Shown: positions 7,928 through 16,482, numbered from the stretch's first letter. The stretch is DNA of 64,000 nucleotides from Calothrix anomala FACHB-343 (GCF_014696435.1 NZ_JACJQG010000027.1:1-64000), one strand, 5' to 3'. The notes: generated from the sequence alone by a model not told the origin. Program-made: numbers and translations.

Positions 7928-8080
7928 GGATAAGTCTTTGGCTTTATCTTTATGACATTATCAATCGCATTTCGACAACTAGGAGGTAGTAATTATTACG
8001 GAACAATTATATTTAGATATACATCAGCCTTCTTATGAAAAACCTAACAAACTTTTTCTTTCAGGAAAAAGTGTATTCTA

Positions 8081-9586
8081 GTGAACAGTGAACCTCAGTC
8101 CAGCTATAAAATGATCGGCAGATTACTAGACCAACGTTACCAAGTAGTCGAGCTATTAGGCAAAGGCGGATTTGGTCATACTTATATAGCTCAGGATACT
8201 CGCCGTCCTGGGAATCCTGCTTGTGTGGTGAAACACCTCAAGCCGATTACTAGCGATCCTGAATTTTTGCCTTTAGCGAGACGTTTATTTAATAGAGAAG
8301 CCGAAACTCTAGAAAACTTGGGGCATAATGACCAAATACCCCGACTTTTAGCTTACTTTGAGGAGAATGAAGAATTTTATTTAGTCCAAGAGTTAGTGGA
8401 AGGACATCCATTATCCTGGGAAATGGCTCCCGGAACTCGGTGGAGTGAGGAACAAGTAATTCAACTATTACAAGAAGTCTTACCAATTCTGGAATTTATT
8501 CACAGTCATGGGGTAATTCATCGGGATCTCAAGCCGGATAATTTAATTCGCCGTGCTAGCGACAATAAAATAGTCTTGGTTGATTTTGGCGCGGTTAAAC
8601 AAATTAAAAGCTACTCGCTGATGACTACAGAACAGCTAAAAAATGATACTTTGGCTGTAGGAACCCCCGGTTATATGCCAAGCGAACAAGGACAAGGTAG
8701 ACCAAGACCTTGTAGCGATATTTACGCACTAGGGATAACTTGTATCCAAGCAATTACTGGCTTAAATCCCAAACAGTTAGGAGAAGATGCTGTTACCGGG
8801 GAAATATTATGGCAACATCACGCGCAAGTGAGCAATCAACTGGCAGCTATTCTCAATAAGATGATCCGCCATTATTTTAAATATCGCTATCAAACAGCCA
8901 CAGAGGTACTGCAATCCCTCACTTCTATTACTAATGCCAGTACACCTGGGGTTGTAGCATCTGTTATGACTCAAATGGTAGGACACTATTTAAAAGATGG
9001 CTATGTGACAGCTACTAAAGTCATGCAATATCTGCAAGAATTAGCCAAGCCTTGTTATGTTCCCCCAGAGAATGGTACTAATTCTGATCCGACATTACCC
9101 CCATTAACTGCTGCTTCTACCCTACGCGCTTCTGAGGTAAAAAGTAGTATCTCAAATACTACAACTACAAATCCAATTGCTACGCGATCGCCTAGTAAGT
9201 TTCAAGTTTACATTCGTTCTATTCCCCAATCAAAACGCAAATCGCGATTACTCATTGGTGGGGGTGCAGCAATTGCGATCGCAGCTTTGGGAATTATGTC
9301 TGCGAATAACTCACAAAAACTTGCTTCTTCTTCTAGCACTCCGCAAAATGAAGTCAAGCCTGTAGCAACTACCCCAAGTCAACCCGAACAAAAAACAGGT
9401 TGTTTAACTGTTATTAGTTCCTCAAATTTACGTGCTGGATCTGGACAAAGAAGAACCGGAAAAGTAATTAAAGCCGGGACTCAGGTAACAACTACTGGTA
9501 GACTTGACGGTGGCTGGGTAGAAATTAGCGCTCCCGAAGTAGGTTGGATTTGGAAAAGTCGCACCAGAAATTCTTGTGCTAAGTAA
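8081..9586 (+). CDS. Membrane-anchored Ser/Thr protein kinase with SH3 domain
   Basis: This 501-residue Hanks-type kinase has a glycine loop LGKGGFGHTY near residue 24, the ATP-binding Lys in CVVKHLKP, catalytic HRDLKPDN at 147-154, DFGAVK near 168 and an activation segment GTPGYMPSEQ. After a low-complexity linker there is one transmembrane helix (about 390-410, LLIGGGAAIAIAALG), then a bacterial SH3-like domain (about 440-498) probably outside the cytoplasm. After the kinase fold a segment of about 35 residues is duplicated (MIRHYFKYRYQTATEVLQ and MVGHYLKDGYVTATKVMQ). The GTG start at 8081 was kept; ATG at 8111 would remove ten residues. It could feed phospho-signals to the divergent FHA-cyclase. 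Confidence 0.92.
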   Translation: MNSEPQSSYKMIGRLLDQRYQVVELLGKGGFGHTYIAQDTRRPGNPACVVKHLKPITSDPEFLPLARRLFNREAETLENLGHNDQIPRLLAYFEENEEFYLVQELVEGHPLSWEMAPGTRWSEEQVIQLLQEVLPILEFIHSHGVIHRDLKPDNLIRRASDNKIVLVDFGAVKQIKSYSLMTTEQLKNDTLAVGTPGYMPSEQGQGRPRPCSDIYALGITCIQAITGLNPKQLGEDAVTGEILWQHHAQVSNQLAAILNKMIRHYFKYRYQTATEVLQSLTSITNASTPGVVASVMTQMVGHYLKDGYVTATKVMQYLQELAKPCYVPPENGTNSDPTLPPLTAASTLRASEVKSSISNTTTTNPIATRSPSKFQVYIRSIPQSKRKSRLLIGGGAAIAIAALGIMSANNSQKLASSSSTPQNEVKPVATTPSQPEQKTGCLTVISSSNLRAGSGQRRTGKVIKAGTQVTTTGRLDGGWVEISAPEVGWIWKSRTRNSCAK

Positions 9587-9589
9587 TTT

Positions 9590-9655
9590 GTCATTGGTCA
9601 TTGGTCATTTGTCATTTGTCATTTGTCATTTGTCATTTGTCATTTGTTATTTGTC
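9590..9655. repeat. Heptameric STRR (GTCATTT/GTCATTG)
   Basis: About nine direct GTCATTK units directly follow the kinase stop codon. They are the same class of short tandem repeat as elsewhere but of different sequence. Confidence 0.9.
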
Positions 9656-9699
9656 AGGGTTTCAGACCGATGTAATCCCAATTAAAAAAATAATGCCAC

Positions 9700-9768
9700 A
9701 GATTGTAGGGGCATGGCAGTGCCATGCCCTCTAGAATATATTGATGTGTCGCAAACATTAATATAAGT
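9700..9768. repeat. Dispersed element, family E copy 2
   Basis: The core GATTGTAGGGGCATGGCAGT and its palindromic partner GCCATGCCCTCTAG are followed by ATATTGATGTGTCGC, matching the copy at 4343-4439 in the opposite orientation. The outer ends are degraded and no target duplication is visible. Confidence 0.8.
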
Positions 9769-9782
9769 AAAAAAAACGCTTC

Positions 9783-10015
9783 AACATCGTGTTGATTGTC
9801 GTCAAAGTTGTTTTGATTGTCGTCAAAGTTGTTTTGATTGTCGTCAAAGTTGTGTTGACTGTCGTCAGAGTTGTGTTGACTGTCGTCAGAGTTGTGTTGA
9901 TTGTCGTCAGAGTTGTGTTGATTGTCGTCAGAGTTGTGTTGATTGTCGTCAAAGTTGTGTTGATTGTCGTCAAAGTTGTGTTGATTGTCGTCAAAGTTGT
10001 GTTGATTGTCGTTCA
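9783..10015. repeat. 21-bp tandem array (~11 units)
   Basis: Eleven near-identical copies of GTTGTGTTGATTGTCGTCAA plus A follow each other; variants change TTGT to TTTT, ATTG to ACTG and CAAAG to CAGAG. As the period is a multiple of three, frames are open on both strands and predict seven-residue repeats (DDNQHNF on minus). No credible start, ribosome binding site or flanking domain supports a protein, so it is treated as a repeat. Together with the neighbouring repeats it fills 9587-10234; 10016-10234 itself holds nothing recognisable. Confidence 0.85.
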
Positions 10016-10234
10016 AGAATCAAGTTCATAGCCAGATTATCAGGGTTTTTGGGTAATAATTCCCTAGCGACATCTTGCAGATCATTACATCTGGCTAATT
10101 TTAATGCTGCTTCTTGCTCTTCCAATCTCCAGAGAATAACACCAGGCGCATTTAATCAAACACGCTTTAAAACCTGCATAATGGAGATTAACTTGTCAAC
10201 GCAGACAAATTAATTAGCAATTAAAAATAAAAAA

Positions 10235-10307
10235 CGAGCGCGGAGGGATTTGAACCCCCGACCCACAGAACCGGAATCTGTTGCTCTATCCACTGAGCCA
10301 CGCGCCC
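10235..10307 (-). tRNA. trnR-CCG: tRNA-Arg (anticodon CCG)
   Basis: Read on the minus strand, this 73-nt sequence folds as a tRNA: acceptor GGGCGCG pairs with CGCGCTC (one G-U), D stem GCTC/GAGC, anticodon stem ACAGA/TCTGT around loop TTCCGGT giving anticodon CCG, and a T arm GGGGG-TTCAAAT-CCCTC. G is the discriminator base and CCA is not encoded. Confidence 0.96.
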
Positions 10308-10337
10308 TTGATTTTTTGTATTATAGCACATTTTTTA

Positions 10338-10436
10338 TTGGGCATTGGGCATGGGGCATTGGGCATTGGGCATTGGGCATTGGGCAAAAGTCAAATAGAA
10401 TTCTTAATTTTGAATTTTGAATTTTGAATTTTGAAT
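10338..10436. repeat. STRRs GGGCATT and TTTTGAA
   Basis: Six units of GGGCATT/GGGGCAT type (10338-10385) are followed by AAAAGTC and then four TTTTGAA units (10407-10436). They lie between the tRNA and the peptidase gene. Confidence 0.9.
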
Positions 10437-10454
10437 TGTTTGTCTCCCTTGCCC

Positions 10455-11627
10455 CTACAAATAAGCCGCCGGATCTACAGGCGTACCATTGCGGCGGACT
10501 TCAAAATGCAGATGAGGCCCGGTAGATAAACCGGTGGAACCGACAGCCGCGATCGCTTGTCCGCGTTGTACTCCTTGTCCTTCAGAAACATATAATTCAC
10601 TGGTATGACCGTAAAGTGTGGTAATACCGTCGCCGTGATCGATGATCGCAGCTTTACCATATCCGCCATACCAGCCAGCAAAAATTACTGTTCCCGAATC
10701 AGCTGCGCGAATTGTACTACCATAGCTAGCCGCAAAATCTAGTCCGGCATGAAAGCGCCGATAGCCTAAAATTGGATGTATCCGCCAACCAAAGGGGCTG
10801 CTAGTCGCTGCATCGCTGGGATAGGCTAACATTCCAGTTCCGCGAATAATGACGCTTTTACTGTTGCTGTTGGTTTTGGCTTGGGCTTCGGCTATTTTTT
10901 GTTGAATTAAGGCTTCTACATTTTTAGAATCTTGCTCTAGCTGATTTTGTGCTGCGGCTAACGCCAAGCGATCGCTATTGAGGCGTTGAATTAACTCGGC
11001 TTGCGATTGCGCTTGTAATTGATAATCGGATTTTTGCGCTAGTAATTGCTCTCTAATTAAAGCAATTTGATTTTTTTGCTGTTCTACTGCGGTTTTTTGG
11101 GCAATAATCTCCTGTGCTTGTGCATTGAGTTGAGTTAAAATTTTCTGGTCTGCTTGATAAACTAACTTGAGTTGATAACGGCGACTGATAAAATCGCTGA
11201 TATTTTCACTTTGCAGTAAAATTGCCCAACCGCGATCGCCTGAAGATCGCTGCAAAAACCGCAACCTTGCAACGGTAGCTACCTGGCGTTGTTCATAAAA
11301 ACGTTCCGCAGCTTCCAAATTAGCCTGTAACTGCTGAAGATTTTCGGTAGCTAGCTTTAATTGCGATTCGCTGTATTGAATATTGTTATTAGTAATTTGC
11401 AGATTTTTGTTAATCCCCGTGAGGCGATTTTGCGCACCCTGTTGGAGATTATTTAGGCGATCGCTTTCTTGAACCACATTTTGACGTTGTTGCTGAATTT
11501 GTTGCTGTTGTTGTCGTAAATTATCAATAGTTGCTGTAGGCGTTGCACCCACAGGTAACCATACCAGCAGCCAGCAAAGTATCAACAGCCAGCCAAACTT
11601 AATATATTGAGAAAATGGCGCTTTCAT
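10455..11627 (-). CDS. EnvC-like murein hydrolase activator, M23 domain
   Basis: From ATG 11627 the protein has 390 residues; the upstream GTG/TTG-type extension to 11696 adds an implausible leader before the signal segment, so the internal ATG (MKAPFSQYIKFGWLLILCWL) was chosen. It has a signal peptide or anchor, a coiled-coil domain rich in Gln and Leu (about 35-250), and a C-terminal LytM/M23 domain. The zinc ligands appear intact: HAGLDF and PHLHFE, with a further His in YGHTSEL. It is exported to the periplasm, where such proteins cut peptidoglycan cross-links or activate amidases during division. The intact metal site suggests it could be an active endopeptidase, unlike E. coli EnvC. Confidence 0.9.
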   Translation of the reverse strand: MKAPFSQYIKFGWLLILCWLLVWLPVGATPTATIDNLRQQQQQIQQQRQNVVQESDRLNNLQQGAQNRLTGINKNLQITNNNIQYSESQLKLATENLQQLQANLEAAERFYEQRQVATVARLRFLQRSSGDRGWAILLQSENISDFISRRYQLKLVYQADQKILTQLNAQAQEIIAQKTAVEQQKNQIALIREQLLAQKSDYQLQAQSQAELIQRLNSDRLALAAAQNQLEQDSKNVEALIQQKIAEAQAKTNSNSKSVIIRGTGMLAYPSDAATSSPFGWRIHPILGYRRFHAGLDFAASYGSTIRAADSGTVIFAGWYGGYGKAAIIDHGDGITTLYGHTSELYVSEGQGVQRGQAIAAVGSTGLSTGPHLHFEVRRNGTPVDPAAYL

Positions 11628-11797
11628 GCCGTTTCCGCCCAAGAATTTCAAGCATAACCAGCATTGTTCCCAAAACTTCGGCAGAACTAACAACAAATTA
11701 GTTGACTGTTGACAGTTGACTGTTGACTATTGACTGTTGACTGTTGCCTAAGTGTATTGACTCATCCTCCATAGAGATATACAATTTTGAATGAATA

Positions 11798-11926
11798 GAA
11801 GGGGAGTAGCTGCTGGAAATAAAAACCAGCCCATCTGAATCAACATACTGGCGATAAGCCTGGTTCGGGTGACAAATATTTAATAATCAGAAAATATTTG
11901 CAAAAATATTTGGAAGCGAGACCTTC
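11798..11926 (+). promoter_or_regulatory. yybP-ykoY manganese riboswitch aptamer
   Basis: The conserved parts of the yybP-ykoY aptamer are present: GGGGAGTAGCTGCTGG at the 5' side (11801), TCAACATACTGGC in the middle, CCTGGTTCGGGTGACAAATA, and AAGCGAGACCTTCACT at the 3' side. The closing stem P1 pairs GAAGG (11798-11802) with CCTTC (11922-11926). This class binds Mn2+ and usually activates Mn export genes; here it stands directly before a UPF0016 transporter, which fits. Confidence 0.85.
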
Positions 11927-11966
11927 ACTAAGTTCACACAAAAAAGTGTGGAGCTTGGTGAGGTCT
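11919..11966 (+). terminator. Alternative hairpin of the Mn riboswitch expression platform
   Basis: AGACCTTCACTAAGTTCACA(C) can pair, with G-U pairs, to GTGTGGAGCTTGGTGAGGTC(T), closing a six-base A loop. The left arm includes the P1 strand CCTTC, so this hairpin and the closed aptamer exclude each other. The tail TTTGTGCTTTC is only weakly U-rich, so whether it terminates transcription or acts otherwise is open. Confidence 0.65.
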
Positions 11967-12020
11967 TTGTGCTTTCATCGAGCTTCACATCGGTAAACGA
12001 TTCTTCAGGAGCTTGAGAGA

Positions 12021-12641
12021 GTGCTAACAGCTTTCACCGCAGGTTTGTTATTAATTACAGTTTCCGAATTAGGTGATAAAACATTTTTTATCGCCGTCAT
12101 TTTAGCAATGCACCACTCACGGCGGTTGGTATTTACCGGGGTGGTAGCGGCTTTAGCGGCGATGACAATTCTTTCGGTAATTTTGGGACAAACGGTATCT
12201 TTGTTGCCCAAGGTGTATATTCACTATGCGGAAATTGCTTTGTTTATTGCCTTTGGTCTTAAGCTCCTGTATCAAGGTAGTAAGATGTCTGCTGCTAGTT
12301 GCGACAAAGAAGTAGTAGAAGAAGCGGAAGCGGCGGTAAAGCAAGCCGATTTAGAGTTACCCAAACGCAGAACACCACTGTCAATTTTAATTGAAGCCTT
12401 TGTTTTAACATTTATGGCAGAGTGGGGCGATCGCACGCAAATTGCTACCATTGCCCTAGCAGCCGGGAATAATCCCATCGGTGTGACTGTAGGTGCAGTT
12501 TTAGGACATGCTATTTGTGCCGCGATCGCAGTCATTGGTGGCAAAATGATTGCGGGTAGAATCTCCGAGCGTCAGCTAACTTTAATAGGTGGATGCTTGT
12601 TTTTGGTTTTTGGTATTGTTGCCGCAATTGAAGGAGCCTGA
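12021..12641 (+). CDS. mnx: UPF0016/GDT1-family manganese exporter
   Basis: The 206-residue membrane protein contains two copies of the UPF0016 signature, SELGDKTF near residue 15 and AEWGDRTQ near residue 134, in an inverted-repeat layout with about six transmembrane helices and an acidic loop (EEAEAAVKQADLE) between halves. The family (yeast Gdt1, human TMEM165) moves Mn2+ or Ca2+; the cyanobacterial member Mnx exports Mn2+ to the thylakoid lumen or periplasm. The GTG start at 12021 is set by AGGAG at 12007-12011. The Mn riboswitch in its leader independently supports a manganese role. Confidence 0.88.
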   Translation: MLTAFTAGLLLITVSELGDKTFFIAVILAMHHSRRLVFTGVVAALAAMTILSVILGQTVSLLPKVYIHYAEIALFIAFGLKLLYQGSKMSAASCDKEVVEEAEAAVKQADLELPKRRTPLSILIEAFVLTFMAEWGDRTQIATIALAAGNNPIGVTVGAVLGHAICAAIAVIGGKMIAGRISERQLTLIGGCLFLVFGIVAAIEGA

Positions 12642-12643
12642 TC

Positions 12644-12720
12644 GGTATCACAATTTCAGTATTCTAGAGGGCATGGCATTGCCATGCCCCTACAATCTGT
12701 CGCATTCTTTTTTCAAATTG
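12644..12720. repeat. Dispersed element, family E copy 3
   Basis: It begins GGTATCACAATTTCAGTATT, carries AGAGGGCATGGCATTGCCAT and CCCCTACAATCTGTCGCATT, and ends TTCAAATTG. It starts three bases after the mnx stop codon, so it may form the 3' hairpin of that transcript. Confidence 0.8.
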
Positions 12721-12781
12721 CGATCGCAAGCAAACATGAAAATCCCTCTTCCCTCATCCCTAATCCCTAGCCTAAGCGCCC

Positions 12782-13657
12782 CTATTTCCCACTTTCCGGT
12801 GAAGGTGTAGCAGATGTCGCCGGACTAGGACTTGGGGAAGCTTGAGCAGCTTTATTAATTTCGTCTCTGTACTGAGCAGGTGCTAAAGCTGAGGCATTAT
12901 TAAACAAAGTTTTCGCTTCTGCAACTTTACCTTGTTGCTTAAATAGCATCGCCTTAGCCAAAACGGGACGAAAATCTTTAGGATCTTTTTTCGCTGCTTG
13001 GTCGTATACAGAAATAGCTTGGGTATAACTTTTCTGAGTGGCGTGAACTGTGCCTAAAAGCACCTGTACACCCACCGTATCTACACTTCCAGGCTGGATT
13101 TTATTGACTTGGGATGCAGCCGTCAAAGTATCTTGTAATAAACCAATAGCGGCTTCTGGGCGTTTTTGGCTTAAAAGCAAAGATACCATACCTTGTAAAG
13201 CCTTGAGGTCACCAGGTTTTGTGGCTAAAACAGAACGGTAAGCTTGGGCTGCACCTTCCTTATCGCCCAGTTGTTGCTTGGCTTGCGCCAGCAGAACCGC
13301 ATATTCTGTTTGATCGGGGTTGAGCTTGGCTAGCTTTTCTAGAGGTTCAATGACTCCCTGAATATCACCTTCTTTGATACTTAACAATTCTAACCTTGCC
13401 TGGAGCAAGCCTTTAAGGGCAGTTTGATTTTCTGGTTCCCGTTGCAAAACCAGCTGATAACCTCTAACTTCATCCTGCAATTTTGATTTCTGGTCAGGGG
13501 AAGCTGAATTACCCTGAGTACTGGCATTATTCTGGGGTGGGGTTTGTGTATTATTATTATTAAGTGCAGAAATTAAGGGAACCAGAGAAATTCCCACAAA
13601 GGTAAGAACTGCCAAAGCTAAGATGACCTTAACTATCCAGCTGCGCTGTTGAGACAC
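12782..13657 (-). CDS. Membrane-anchored TPR protein
   Basis: The GTG at 13657 is taken as start because AGGAG lies eleven bases upstream and the product then begins MSQQRSWIVKVILALAVLTF, a short cytoplasmic tail and a single membrane helix; a TTG at 13735 would add 26 residues without support. The 291-residue protein continues with an Asn/Gln-rich linker and four to five TPRs (about residues 60-250), ending in a Ser/Pro/Ala-rich tail (SPSPSPATSATPSP). Such proteins scaffold complexes at the membrane; no partner can be named. Confidence 0.82.
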   Translation of the reverse strand: MSQQRSWIVKVILALAVLTFVGISLVPLISALNNNNTQTPPQNNASTQGNSASPDQKSKLQDEVRGYQLVLQREPENQTALKGLLQARLELLSIKEGDIQGVIEPLEKLAKLNPDQTEYAVLLAQAKQQLGDKEGAAQAYRSVLATKPGDLKALQGMVSLLLSQKRPEAAIGLLQDTLTAASQVNKIQPGSVDTVGVQVLLGTVHATQKSYTQAISVYDQAAKKDPKDFRPVLAKAMLFKQQGKVAEAKTLFNNASALAPAQYRDEINKAAQASPSPSPATSATPSPESGK

Positions 13658-14035
13658 AAGACTAATTTCTCCTGAACTTGAATTGACATTATCATCTACA
13701 TAAATCTGATAAATCCGAAAGTTAAAAATTTCCAAAACTTTGCGGAATACTCTCGATTGCCTGTGAATTTTATAACAAATAACTATACACGCTGCTAAAG
13801 TAAGTGATGACTTTAGGAGGAGCCGTCAAGATTTAACCTATGATATGCTTCCCGAAACTAGTCTAAAGACGCTAAATTACACATTTAGTGTACAACTGTG
13901 TCTTGAGAATGCTTGAGAGCGCTCAGTCGTGGTGGGTTGAAAGCAAATATACTTTCATCAGCCGCACAAACGCTCTTTTCAGCTGCCTTCGTAAAATCCC
14001 ACAATGGGATGTGTCTCCGCCGCAAGGAGTTTTTT

Positions 14036-15061
14036 ATGAATTCCGACCTGATGCCGTCGCCCGAATCTTCCAATTCTTCTGCCTCTAACCAAGGCCAAAT
14101 TACAGCAGAGTCAATCGCTAGTGTTCCTACAGTAGCAGCCCAGGACTCTGAACCAGAAAATTCCTCTGTTAACCCTAGCGAAACTGCCTCAAATGGGAAC
14201 TTAGCTAATCGGCAACAACCGATTCCGCCTCCCAGCGAGCCGATGCAGTACCGTGCCATTGGGTTAGTCCGAGGTCGTTACCTTGCTAGCGATGAACAAT
14301 TCACTCAAGGTAATCTGCTAACTAGTGATGGTGTAGAACTCAATGCCGTCCTGCTAGGCCGGATTATGAGTTTAGTTAAGAATCATTTAGATTTGCAACA
14401 AGAACATCTGTGGGTAGTTTATCCACGTACAAGACAAGAAAATGACACTTTGCACCTCCAAATTGTCGGGGTTTGGGAGCCAGAAAAACTGGCTAAACAG
14501 TTGACAGAGGAGGACGATCAAGATTCGGGATTAGAAGAAGTAGATATCCCGGATAATACTGTGTCTGACAGTGCCAAAGAATCTCTAAGCACCCTCAAAC
14601 CCTCATCAGAAATTCCTGATGGTGGTTTTTCGGTGCGTGGTGAAGTAGTTTATCAGTCTTTTGATGCTAAGAGCTTAGTAGTCAAAATCAAACAGGCTCC
14701 GCGCAAACCAACAGACAAGCCCAAGTATTTTAAATTAAAACTGACAGGTGTGCTGACGACCAAAGCAGTAGGCAAGTTTTGGGACTTTCAAGTAAAGCGA
14801 CAAGCTGACCTATTACTGATCGAAAGTGCAGAAGCGATCGCGGACTTACCCAAAAAGCGCAAACCGCCATTCAGAGGTGGCGGGCCTCGTGGTGCTGGCG
14901 GTGGTGGTGGTAGAAGACCATTCCCCCCCAGACGCGGCAGCGATACCCCACGCCCAGTCAAGAAAATCGGCGGTGGCGGCGATCCCTCAGCTGTATCAAA
15001 GCCTGTACCAAAAACGGCTCCTCCTAAGCCAATTAAGCGTCCGAAACCGACTCAGGAGTAG
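14036..15061 (+). CDS. Conserved cyanobacterial protein with basic Gly/Arg/Pro-rich tail
   Basis: ATG 14036 follows AAGGAG by nine bases and gives 341 residues; the longer frame from 13913 has no such support. Residues 1-70 are Ser/Pro/Gln-rich. Two moderately conserved blocks follow (YRAIGLVRGRYLASDEQFTQ near 75 and FSVRGEVVYQSFDAKSLVVK near 195), then a strongly basic tail with GGG, RRPFPPRRG and PPKPIKRPKP. The tail resembles that of nucleic-acid-binding proteins, so RNA binding is a reasonable guess but not shown. 13658-14035 upstream contains only its promoter region; nothing else was seen. Confidence 0.8.
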   Translation: MNSDLMPSPESSNSSASNQGQITAESIASVPTVAAQDSEPENSSVNPSETASNGNLANRQQPIPPPSEPMQYRAIGLVRGRYLASDEQFTQGNLLTSDGVELNAVLLGRIMSLVKNHLDLQQEHLWVVYPRTRQENDTLHLQIVGVWEPEKLAKQLTEEDDQDSGLEEVDIPDNTVSDSAKESLSTLKPSSEIPDGGFSVRGEVVYQSFDAKSLVVKIKQAPRKPTDKPKYFKLKLTGVLTTKAVGKFWDFQVKRQADLLLIESAEAIADLPKKRKPPFRGGGPRGAGGGGGRRPFPPRRGSDTPRPVKKIGGGGDPSAVSKPVPKTAPPKPIKRPKPTQE

Positions 15062-15312
15062 GGCATGGGGCATGGGGCATGGGGCATTGGGCATTGGGCA
15101 TTGAAACAATTTTGGATTTTGGATTTTGGATTTTAAATTTTAGATTAGAATCCAAAATCGCAAATCTGTCTTGAAAAGTGACGCTCCTGCGTCGCTAACG
15201 CTGCGCTAACAGATCGCCGGAAGCCGGCGCTCCGACTTTTCGCAAAATCTAAAATTCCTTGTCTCCCTTGTCTCCCTTGTCCTCCTTGTCCCTCTTCCCT
15301 TGTCCTCTCAAA
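15062..15312. repeat. Mixed STRRs and dispersed palindromic repeat
   Basis: GGGGCAT/GGGCATT heptamers (15062-15101) are followed by TTTGGAT heptamers that can fold against ATCCAAAA (15113-15160), a palindromic repeat AGATCGCCGGAAGCCGGCGC (near 15211) and CCTTGTCTCC repeats (15260-15303). All lie between convergent gene ends. Confidence 0.85.
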
Positions 15313-16482
15313 TCAAAACTCTGTCCATCGGTCTTGAGGAAGAAATGAACGATCCATCGGAATTGGAGAAACTGGTTCAGTAAGGGTAAATTTCCCTGCT
15401 TCGATCCATTCTTTCAATTCCAAGGCGACTTGCCGCGAGAAAAACAAACTGGCTAGCGGTGCAACGCGCACTGTTCTGCCTTCAATGGTGACACGCCCAG
15501 ACTTGAGTTGGGCGTAGCTCACCAAACCAAATGTGGGGCGCACGCGCCGGGGAATAGAAAAGTCTACAATAGGCGCGACTAATTCTTTATCTTGCACTGC
15601 ACAATGTTCCACCACTTCGGCTGATAATACCGGTAGTGGTACGCCTACGCCCAGCATTAATGAAGGGCCATAGCTTTTGAAATAACATCCCCTCACCCAC
15701 CTAGCATCCATTTGCTTGGCATCACCAATTAAAGCTAAAGTTGCAGACGGGCCAATGGGTGTATTATTAGCTAGGCGTTTTTGTAAGGGGAAATGTTGAG
15801 TACCTTCCCAAGCAACATAACCAATTCCCCCACCTAAAAAAATTCGCGTACCAATGCCAACTAGTTGTAAATTGGGGTCGTTAAGTAATGGAGAAATTGC
15901 GCCAGGGTTTGAGTAAACTGCATTTCCTAAACGTGGTTGTAAAGGGCCGAGATAAGTAAAAAGCGGGCGATCGCCTCCATTTACCCCGACAATAAAATTT
16001 TGATAGAGATTACGGGGATTAAATAAATAAAACTGATTGATTGTTTCCCGCATAATTGTCGTTTCAAAGGTGGCTCTAGGGTAACAATCTGTTACTTGTC
16101 CTTGGGCGCGTACTTGTACAGCTTTACCTGCAATTAAATCTTCGATCACATGACCGCCACCCCGTTCCCGCACCTCTTCACCATCAATTACATCTACGGG
16201 ACAACTCGCACCCAAATATAAATCTACTGCGCCAAAACCAGAGTATGCGGGTACGCCATCTAACCAACAACGGCGAATTTTAATTGGTGGGTCAGTGTGT
16301 CCCAGATTAATAATTGCACCACTGGATTCCATTGGCTCAAAAGTTCCTGTAGTAATCACATCAACTTCTTGAGCAACGCGATCGACTCCAACTTCAGCAA
16401 CTCTTGCTTTTAATTCTTCAACTGTCAAAACTACTGCACGTTGGCTGCTGATTTTTTCGTTAATTTCCGCAATTGTTCGCAT
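15313..16482 (-). CDS. Homocysteine biosynthesis protein (DUF39/HcyBio)
   Basis: The 389-residue protein matches the DUF39 family over its length: TTGTFEPMESSGA near residue 45, the glycine-rich VPAYSGFGAVDLYLGASCP with a conserved Cys near 94, GGGHVIEDLIAG, and RIFLGGGIGYVAWEGTQH near 213. In methanogens and some anaerobes the family converts aspartate semialdehyde to homocysteine with a ferredoxin/NIL partner. Here it stands alone without the CBS or ferredoxin fusion seen elsewhere, so the electron donor is unknown. The start ATG 16482 fits the family N-terminus. Confidence 0.85.
   Translation of the reverse strand: MRTIAEINEKISSQRAVVLTVEELKARVAEVGVDRVAQEVDVITTGTFEPMESSGAIINLGHTDPPIKIRRCWLDGVPAYSGFGAVDLYLGASCPVDVIDGEEVRERGGGHVIEDLIAGKAVQVRAQGQVTDCYPRATFETTIMRETINQFYLFNPRNLYQNFIVGVNGGDRPLFTYLGPLQPRLGNAVYSNPGAISPLLNDPNLQLVGIGTRIFLGGGIGYVAWEGTQHFPLQKRLANNTPIGPSATLALIGDAKQMDARWVRGCYFKSYGPSLMLGVGVPLPVLSAEVVEHCAVQDKELVAPIVDFSIPRRVRPTFGLVSYAQLKSGRVTIEGRTVRVAPLASLFFSRQVALELKEWIEAGKFTLTEPVSPIPMDRSFLPQDRWTEF

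Noticed and set aside
9654-10016. DDNQHNF repeat protein on the minus strand
   Set aside because: A 21-bp tandem repeat open in multiple frames with no ribosome binding site; treated as non-coding.
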